This document shows positions 58,879 to 64,000 of a stretch of 64,000 nt of DNA, one piece after another. The DNA is taken from NCBI GenBank assembly GCA_021848465.1, contig JAJZUP010000004.1, positions 159,745 to 223,744 on the forward strand, in the 5' to 3' direction. The notes beneath the pieces are model-generated. The model worked only from the letters and a program-made list of their open reading frames with translations. It had not been told where the DNA came from and searched no databases. The translations under genes were made by a program, and so were the position numbers. The stretch is from Pseudomonadota bacterium (GTDB taxonomy: Bacteria; Pseudomonadota; Gammaproteobacteria; Burkholderiales; Gallionellaceae). Positions within the stretch are counted from its first letter, which is position 1; each line of letters starts with the position of its first letter.

Positions 58879-59946
58879 CTAATCCAGCGCATTCAGCTCA
58901 GCAATGCGCTGATGTGCATGAGATCGATCGATCTCAGCGCTTTCGGGTGAGGAGTGATCGAGCGCGAGCTGATAGTATTTTGCGGCGGTTTTATATTGCC
59001 CAAGGTGATCAAGGGCTACTGCCAGATTAAAGGTAACCAGGCTATTTTCCGGACTGATGGCGAAAGCGCTTGAATATGCCTTGAGCGCTTCCGGCCAGCG
59101 CCCCGACGATGCATATTCGTTACCCAATGCAAAATAGGGCTCCACTGCATCAGGGTTCTTCAGTATCAATTGCTTTAACTGGCTTTCTTTAATTGCGGAG
59201 TCAGCGCCACTGTATTTCGAGATACTGGCGAGTGCCGTCGTATTCTGCGGATCAAGTTTGATTGCGCGTTGGTAATAGGCCAAGGCCAACGTATTGTGTT
59301 TCTGTTGCGCGGCGATTGTTGCCAGCCCGATCAGGGCGTCGAGATTGTCCTCTTCCCGGGCCAATACCTCCAGGTATTGTGCCCAGGCTGCTGTATATTC
59401 TCCATTTTGGTAGGCGGTGTAGGCGTTGTTCAACCGCTGTTCGACTTTGATCGGTTCTGTAGGCAGATGGACTGAAATTTCGGTTTGATGCTCCTCGGGC
59501 TCGTGGGGTGGTGGCACGGACATTTTCTTGTCGGCAGGGGCTATGTTTGTTTCGGCAGCATGCGTTGAAGTCGGTTGATTGGCGGACTCTAAAGCTGTGC
59601 GGCTCAATTCTGGCGGGGTGATGGGTTTGAGCGAGGGAGGCGCGGGGATTGTTTGCGTTACCAGGCTCATTGCTGAGGGAGCTTGAACCAACCAGTGCGT
59701 TGCTGCAGTTAATGCTGCAGTCAGGAGTATCCCGGCGGCGATTTTTTGATAGCTCGACAGGGAATGTACAAGGGCGGCTGAGTGTGTTGCCAAGGATAAT
59801 TTTATTTCAGGTTCTGATGGTAGGTTTGGAATGCCGGGCGCCAATATCCCGGTAGTTGCATGGTGGGGCTGTTGCGTTTGAGTTTTATCGACCAACCGGC
59901 TATTCGGTTGACGGGATAAATTGAGCGCTTGCATCAGGAGATTCAT
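58879..59946 (-). CDS. mshN: MshN-like TPR protein
   Basis: A 355-residue protein with a cytoplasmic N-terminus, one TM helix (about 66-88, 'IAAGILLTAALTAATHWLVQ'), a Pro/Ser-rich linker, then TPR units ('AYQNGEYTAAWAQYLEVLAR', 'ALAYYQRAIKLDPQNTTALA', 'FNLAVALDHLGQYKTAAKYY'). This layout matches MshN of the MSHA operon, where it lies between the secretin (mshL) or mshM and mshE. Here it is directly between the secretin and ATPase genes; no mshM ATPase is present. The name is by position and layout. Confidence 0.8.
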   Translation of the reverse strand: MNLLMQALNLSRQPNSRLVDKTQTQQPHHATTGILAPGIPNLPSEPEIKLSLATHSAALVHSLSSYQKIAAGILLTAALTAATHWLVQAPSAMSLVTQTIPAPPSLKPITPPELSRTALESANQPTSTHAAETNIAPADKKMSVPPPHEPEEHQTEISVHLPTEPIKVEQRLNNAYTAYQNGEYTAAWAQYLEVLAREEDNLDALIGLATIAAQQKHNTLALAYYQRAIKLDPQNTTALASISKYSGADSAIKESQLKQLILKNPDAVEPYFALGNEYASSGRWPEALKAYSSAFAISPENSLVTFNLAVALDHLGQYKTAAKYYQLALDHSSPESAEIDRSHAHQRIAELNALD

Positions 59947-59963
59947 TTAATTGAATACCAAGG

Positions 59964-61745
59964 CTAGTCCACAATGTTCTTGTCCTTAAGGCTGTCCTGG
60001 TTGGACAGCTTATTGTGGTATGGCTGGTAATCTCCGATGAAGCCTGGGGTCTTGATAACCAGCGGTTTCAGGAGGATGACCAATTCGGATTTGATATTCT
60101 TGTCGTTCCTGTATTTGAATAGCCCTCCAATAATCGGGATACGACCTAGCCAAGGCGTCTCATCACTCTGGTAATTAAGCTCATCTTGAATAAGGCCGCC
60201 CATGACGGCAATTTGATTGTTGGTCAGCTGGATGACAGATTCCATTTCACGCGTCTGGGTTTGCGGAATCTGGCTGACAACTCCTGCTTTTGCCAAGTCA
60301 GGATTGGGGTCGTTGATGAAGCCGAATAGCCGTGTAATTGAAGGGCGCATGTTCAGGAGCACGGTGTCGTTATCGCTGATCTGCGGGGTGACGCTCATGG
60401 TGAAACCGACCGGCACGCTGTTGGAAGTTGTGCTGTAAGTCGTAACAGCCGGAGCGCCTCCAGTTGAAGAGACGGTGGTCGCACTAATGGTGAAGTACAC
60501 GTAGTTGTCGACTACGCGCAGGATTGCTGTCTGGTTGTTCATGACGCTGAGCTTTGGGCTGGACAGAACCTTTACCTTTCCGAAGGATTCCATCAGCTTG
60601 ATCGATGCATTCAAATTGCCGATTCCGGAATTGCTGTCAGAATAGGCCAAGGTGAATATGCTGCCGGAATTGGCTGCGGTAAGAGAGCCGGCGCCAACCT
60701 GGTTAATATTGAGGGAGTTGCTGCCATAAGCATTTAAGCTGGCCCAATTTATTCCTTGCTGGTATTGCCTGTTTAAACGAACCTCGACAATGGTTGCTTC
60801 AATCAATACCTGGCGGTGCGCGCTGGATAATATGTGGGAAATGAGTTCCTGGATCTTCTGGTGTTGTTTCCGGGTGGCTCGCACCGAAACAATTCCTGTC
60901 TCAGGATTGATAATAACGGAGGCGGCTTCACGGAACGTGTTTTGCCGGGTGATGGTTGTTCCCTCTCCTGATATGGCGGCCGCGTTGGGACTATTTTCGA
61001 TACCTCCTTTGATGACGACCTGCTTTCTGGAGTTTCCTGGAGGTGCGACTCCTGTGCCTGTGGTGTGAGTGTTCGAGCTTTGTTGAGTAATGGTTTCGCT
61101 GGATCCCTCTGGCAGGATTTTGTCGGTCTCTCTCAAAATGTCCTTGATATTGGCCTCCAGGTGCTCCCAAAAATGATTCTTTGAAGTGCTTTTCAGGGAG
61201 ATGCTGGAGTTATTGCTATTAGGGCTACCTCCGTTTTGTATTGAGGTGAGCTGCGAGGCATTAGAGATGCTCTCGTCCAGGTCCCGATTCATGTATACAT
61301 AATCGATAGGGTAGGTTTCCAGGTATGGAGTGTCGGGCACGATCAGTAAATTGTTGTCTGCAAGCTCATAACGTATATCAATGAGTTTTGTTATACGCTC
61401 CAATATCTGGGGCAGGGTTTGATCAATGGCATTGATCGTAATATTTCCTTGGACTGCGGGGTGAATATCGAGATTAATCTGCGCATCGCGAGCCAAGGCA
61501 AACAAAATTTCCTGAACAGGGACATTGCTGACAATGACGCTGTATTTTTCTTTTTTTCTGGAGTGCCTTGGCGGTAAGGAAATGGGAGTCGTGCTTATTT
61601 CCGGAATCTTTCCGGTCGGATGTAGCTCTGGGAGTTGAATATGTTGCGGTGAAGGAGAGAATGCTTCGCCAGGTAATGGCGCAGTGCCGCCGCAAGCGGT
61701 CAGGAGTAATAGGTTGACGAATATCAATGCAACTCGTAACGCCAT
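59964..61745 (-). CDS. mshL: MshL-type outer-membrane secretin (lipoprotein)
   Basis: A 593-residue secretin forming the outer-membrane gate. The lipobox 'LLTAC' gives Cys at about residue 18. An N-terminal STN domain follows ('VPVQEILFALARDAQINLDI', 'VQGNITINAIDQTLPQILER'), then the secretin domain: 'RQVLIEATIVEVRLNRQYQQ', 'SFGKVKVLSSPKLSVMNNQT' and 'VGFTMSVTPQISDNDTVLLN', 'NNQIAVMGGLIQDE' and 'WLGRIPIIGGLFKY'. A Ser/Asn-rich loop lies in between. The ATG at 61745 has GGAGG upstream; a start at 61757 is rejected. It is the first gene of the operon and diverges from bolA; 61746-61919 holds its promoter. Confidence 0.93.
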   Translation of the reverse strand: MALRVALIFVNLLLLTACGGTAPLPGEAFSPSPQHIQLPELHPTGKIPEISTTPISLPPRHSRKKEKYSVIVSNVPVQEILFALARDAQINLDIHPAVQGNITINAIDQTLPQILERITKLIDIRYELADNNLLIVPDTPYLETYPIDYVYMNRDLDESISNASQLTSIQNGGSPNSNNSSISLKSTSKNHFWEHLEANIKDILRETDKILPEGSSETITQQSSNTHTTGTGVAPPGNSRKQVVIKGGIENSPNAAAISGEGTTITRQNTFREAASVIINPETGIVSVRATRKQHQKIQELISHILSSAHRQVLIEATIVEVRLNRQYQQGINWASLNAYGSNSLNINQVGAGSLTAANSGSIFTLAYSDSNSGIGNLNASIKLMESFGKVKVLSSPKLSVMNNQTAILRVVDNYVYFTISATTVSSTGGAPAVTTYSTTSNSVPVGFTMSVTPQISDNDTVLLNMRPSITRLFGFINDPNPDLAKAGVVSQIPQTQTREMESVIQLTNNQIAVMGGLIQDELNYQSDETPWLGRIPIIGGLFKYRNDKNIKSELVILLKPLVIKTPGFIGDYQPYHNKLSNQDSLKDKNIVD

Positions 61746-61919
61746 GTTTGCCTCCATTTGAGGTTGGGCAAACGTAACACTTTTGATAACCTGAGAATAT
61801 ATGCCTTTCGGTCTATTTGCGGCTTTACTGATAGGTCAAAATGTTAGGTTTTGCTATTGCTTTCTGTTAGGTTATGCGCCCTGATTGGGATTTCAACAAT
61901 ATTGATGAGGTGGTTAGGC

Positions 61920-62162
61920 ATGATGGCGGTAACTCCTGATGATGTGAAAAACTACATACAACAAGGGCTCGCATGTGAGCGTCTGCAGGTTGATGGGGAT
62001 GGCCGGCATTTTGATGCGGTGATTGTTAGCAGGGCATTTGAGGGAAAGGCAATGCTGCAGAGGCAACGCCTCGTATTCCAGGTGCTGGGAGATAAAATGG
62101 ACGTTATCCATGCGCTGTCAATGAAAACGTTTACTCCTGAAGAGTGGAGCAAGCAGGTCTAA
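61920..62162 (+). CDS. BolA-family protein (IbaG-like)
   Basis: An 80-residue BolA/IbaG-type protein: 'VTPDDVKNYIQQGLACERLQ', 'VDGDGRHFDAVIVSRAFEG', 'MLQRQRLVFQVLGDKM'. The family has the KH-like fold and binds monothiol glutaredoxins, sharing a 2Fe-2S cluster through a conserved His/Cys. The ATG at 61920 or 61923 follows GAGG. A gene for the matching CGFS glutaredoxin lies 19 nt downstream, a strong functional pair. Confidence 0.92.
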   Translation: MMAVTPDDVKNYIQQGLACERLQVDGDGRHFDAVIVSRAFEGKAMLQRQRLVFQVLGDKMDVIHALSMKTFTPEEWSKQV

Positions 62163-62181
62163 ATTTTTTGAAGGGATTTTA

Positions 62182-62517
62182 ATGATGGATGCAAAACAGA
62201 TTGCTTTGGAAAAAATCAGGAAAACAGTGACGGAAAACCCTATTGTTTTATATATGAAGGGAACGCCGCAGTTTCCACAGTGTGGATTTTCCGGGCGCGC
62301 CGTGCAGGTTTTGAAGCGATGCGGGGTTGAGCATTACGTTGCGGTTAATGTTTTGGCAGATGCGGAGGCTTATGAGTATCTAAAGTTCTATGCAGACTTT
62401 CCCACTTTTCCGCAGTGCTATATCGGAGGCGAGCTGATTGGAGGGTCGGACATCATGCTGAGTATGGCCGAGCAAGGTGAATTGCAGAAGCTGATTGAGG
62501 CGGCACTTCGGCGCTAA
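62182..62517 (+). CDS. grxD: Monothiol glutaredoxin Grx4
   Basis: A 111-residue monothiol glutaredoxin that carries and transfers 2Fe-2S clusters with BolA-type partners. The active site is CGFS in 'KGTPQFPQCGFSGRAVQVLK', and the glutathione-binding residues lie in 'FPTFPQCYIGGELIGGSDIM'. It follows bolA by 19 nt. Complete in length and motifs. Confidence 0.97.
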   Translation: MMDAKQIALEKIRKTVTENPIVLYMKGTPQFPQCGFSGRAVQVLKRCGVEHYVAVNVLADAEAYEYLKFYADFPTFPQCYIGGELIGGSDIMLSMAEQGELQKLIEAALRR

Positions 62518-62607
62518 TCATTGCACATGACTCTTTCGGGTTGTTGACTATTTCTGTCGGGTAAGTTTGAATGGCCGCATTGTCTTTGATTAACAAAGGA
62601 GTGTGTT

Positions 62608-62901
62608 ATGCAGTTGCCAAAGCGGGATGGTGATGGATATCTGGCTGATATGAACGAGTGGACCCCTGAGCTGGGGCGCATGATGGCCGAAGCCGACGGG
62701 TATGAGCTTGATGATAGAAAATGGGCTCATATCTTGAAAGCTCGTGAGTATTTTGAAGAGTTTGGTACGGTACCGCCAATCCGTAAATTTGCTAAATATG
62801 TTGAGGAGGATCAAAAGGAACTTTTTGATCTCTGGATGACAGGGCCGATGAAGCCGATTACCAAGTATGGCGGACTGCCCAAGCCAACTGGTTGTGTTTA
62901 A
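62608..62901 (+). CDS. TusE/DsrC/DsvC-family sulfur relay protein
   Basis: A 97-residue sulfur-carrier protein with the family C-terminus 'ITKYGGLPKPTGCV', the reactive Cys being the penultimate residue. Other marks are 'DADGYLADMNEWTPE'-like N-terminal and 'LKAREYFEEFGTVPPIRKFA'. The second DsrC cysteine, 11 residues before the last, is Thr, so it is the TusE-like single-Cys form and cannot form the DsrC intramolecular disulfide. AAAGGAG precedes the ATG at 62608. No tusBCD or dsr genes are in the window. Confidence 0.93.
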   Translation: MQLPKRDGDGYLADMNEWTPELGRMMAEADGYELDDRKWAHILKAREYFEEFGTVPPIRKFAKYVEEDQKELFDLWMTGPMKPITKYGGLPKPTGCV

Positions 62902-62913
62902 GTCCCTGAATTA

Positions 62914-63675
62914 ATGAAGCGCCATATTCTCTTGGGAGTGTTATTTAGCTGTGCCTTTTGGGCTCCGGCGGTATTAGCCAGTCCCGATGAAATTATGGTT
63001 TATACAGATGAAATGGATGCTCCTGGTCAATTTGGCTTGGAGCAACATTTAAACTACTCCATTTCCGGTACTCAAGTTCCTGAATATCCGGGCCAGATGC
63101 CTCCTCATCATGTATTTCAGGCAACACCTGAATTTTCCTATGGCCTCAGCAATACATTGGAGGCAGGTCTGTATTTGCCGTTTGCTTGGGATGCGAACGG
63201 CTATTCTTTCGTCAACGGCTTCCGTTTGCGCTTGAAATATATTGCGGAGCACATTGAGGGGCAGCATTTATTTTGGGGTATGAATGTCGAGGTTGGGGAG
63301 AACTCGATTCGGGTTTCCGATAGTGAACTAACAGCAGAGTTGCGACCAATTATTGGGTATCACGACGCAGACTGGTTACTTAGCTTTAATCCGATTGTGA
63401 ATACGGGGCTGTCATCTGGAAGCAATCAGACTCCACAATTTGAGCCCGCATTGAAATTAACACATAGTATTGGGGGCGAGTCCTGGGCTGGGCTTGAGTA
63501 CTATGGGGCATATGGGGCTTTAGGTAGCTTTCTTCCGGGCGATCAAGTGGGGCATACGCTCTATGTTGTTTGTGATACTGCGAGTTACGGACATGATGTG
63601 AGTGTCGGACTTGGACGCGGCGTGCATTCAAGCGATGACTGGGTGGGCAAGGCGGTTGTTTCGATCTCATTTTGA
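62914..63675 (+). CDS. Outer-membrane beta-barrel-like hypothetical protein
   Basis: A 253-residue protein with a signal peptide ('LLGVLFSCAFWAPAVLA', cleaved near residue 22) and repeated beta-hairpin-like segments ('YGLSNTLEAGLYLPFAWDAN', 'LRPIIGYHDADWLLSFNPIV', 'EPALKLTHSIGGESWAGLEY'), ending 'KAVVSISF' with a terminal Phe. It resembles transporter-like outer-membrane proteins of 250-280 residues but has no specific assignment. It starts 12 nt after tusE with a weak ribosome site and may be read from the same transcript. Confidence 0.7.
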   Translation: MKRHILLGVLFSCAFWAPAVLASPDEIMVYTDEMDAPGQFGLEQHLNYSISGTQVPEYPGQMPPHHVFQATPEFSYGLSNTLEAGLYLPFAWDANGYSFVNGFRLRLKYIAEHIEGQHLFWGMNVEVGENSIRVSDSELTAELRPIIGYHDADWLLSFNPIVNTGLSSGSNQTPQFEPALKLTHSIGGESWAGLEYYGAYGALGSFLPGDQVGHTLYVVCDTASYGHDVSVGLGRGVHSSDDWVGKAVVSISF

Positions 63676-63705
63676 GATCAAAAAGGATATTTTTTCTTCT
63701 GATTA

Positions 63706-63734
63706 TTGACAGGAGAGGGATAGTCCGATATAGT
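63706..63734 (+). promoter_or_regulatory. Promoter of the initiator tRNA gene
   Basis: TTGACA (63706-63711), 17 bp, TATAGT (63729-63734). It lies 16 bp before the tRNA, so the transcript would begin only a few bases upstream of the mature 5' end. Confidence 0.85.
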
Positions 63735-63750
63735 CTTACTTCTCAACTGA

Positions 63751-63827
<77 letters not shown>

Positions 63828-63855
63828 ATCAGTTGGTGGTGATGTAAAAAATAGG

Positions 63856-63883
63856 TTGACTAAAAAAGTTTGCTCTATATAAT
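63856..63883 (+). promoter_or_regulatory. rRNA operon promoter
   Basis: TTGACT (63856-63861), 16 bp, consensus TATAAT (63878-63883), then a GC-rich discriminator (GCGCACC) typical of stringently controlled rrn P1 promoters. An A-rich stretch lies just upstream, like an UP element. Confidence 0.88.
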
Positions 63884-63895
63884 GCGCACCTCTTC

Positions 63896-63937
63896 GCAGC
63901 CAAGGCTGCAAAGCAAAGAAGCAGAAGCTCTTTAAAA
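63896..63937 (+). promoter_or_regulatory. rRNA leader hairpin and boxA
   Basis: A GCAGCC-AA-GGCTGC hairpin (63896-63909) is followed by AGCTCTTTAAAA (63926-63937), a boxA antitermination element as found in rrn leaders. The sequence then runs ACAACCGATTAGTGTGGG toward 16S rRNA, which is not reached in the window. Confidence 0.85.
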
Positions 63938-64000
63938 GTTAAATAAAACAACCGATTAGTGTGGGTATGTGTATTGGGGTTAAGTTTGATGTTTAGCTTC

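Overview
The window comes from a moderately GC-rich betaproteobacterium. The best fit is the Gallionellaceae (Gallionella / Sideroxydans / Ferrigenium-type neutrophilic iron oxidisers). The main reason is a pair of genes (24.8-29.9 kb) whose products have the layout of Cyc2, the outer-membrane cytochrome-porin of iron oxidisers: signal peptide, one CSACH haem motif at residues 35-39, a 'FGRSFK' segment, a long beta-rich domain and a terminal Phe. The housekeeping blocks (hom-thrC, ispDF, tsaB-rimI-udg, glyA-nrdR-rib-nusB-thiL-pgpA, glnS, cysS, rrn leader) are typical of that group. The assignment rests on motif recognition; no search was run.

Layout. 0-4.8 kb: end of alaA, a GNAT gene, hom, a cupin gene, thrC and an AEC permease. 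4.8-8.6 kb: an Mla-like MCE lipid-transport operon (permease, ATP-binding-like subunit, MCE protein, TPR lipoprotein) followed by greB; the ATPase-like subunit has lost every catalytic motif. 8.6-12.2 kb: three envelope genes on the minus strand, divergent from an ECF sigma factor and a small membrane protein. 12.3-19.4 kb: a TetR regulator with a strong palindromic operator, then an adaptor/RND/TolC efflux operon and a MipA-like protein. 19.5-21.2 kb: two lipoproteins. 21.3-24.6 kb: ispD, ispF, tsaB, rimI and a type-4 uracil-DNA glycosylase that carries REP repeats inside its reading frame. 24.7-29.9 kb: cyc2 / response regulator / histidine kinase / cyc2, each cyc2 closed by a near-identical terminator. 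30-32.2 kb: yjgA, whose 3' end has been tandemly duplicated, divergent from pmbA. 32.5-40.4 kb: glyA, nrdR, riboflavin genes (with a RibBX-type hybrid), nusB, thiL (also with REP DNA inside it), pgpA and a secreted nuclease. 40.4-47.6 kb, minus strand: HDOD and PAS-GGDEF-EAL signalling genes, lpxH, a periplasmic PPIase, an L,D-transpeptidase and a TPR protein. 47.8-51.5 kb: glnS, a frameshifted GIY-YIG gene between two MITE-like elements, and cysS. 51.5-61.7 kb, minus strand: an MSHA-like type IV pilus / pseudopilus assembly operon with a tandem MshEN (c-di-GMP-binding type) motif on its ATPase. 61.9-64 kb: bolA-grxD, tusE, an outer-membrane protein, initiator tRNA-Met, and the promoter and boxA leader of an rRNA operon whose 16S gene lies beyond the window.

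Themes. Envelope and surface functions dominate: iron oxidation at the outer membrane, lipid trafficking, efflux, pili and peptidoglycan cross-linking. The cyc2-TCS-cyc2 block is the most coherent candidate system. Its two component genes sit between two probable targets that share upstream sequence elements. The genome also carries several short-repeat families (REP, a roughly 112-bp MITE-like element, CCACAGAG hairpins, polypurine hairpins), some of which have entered genes.
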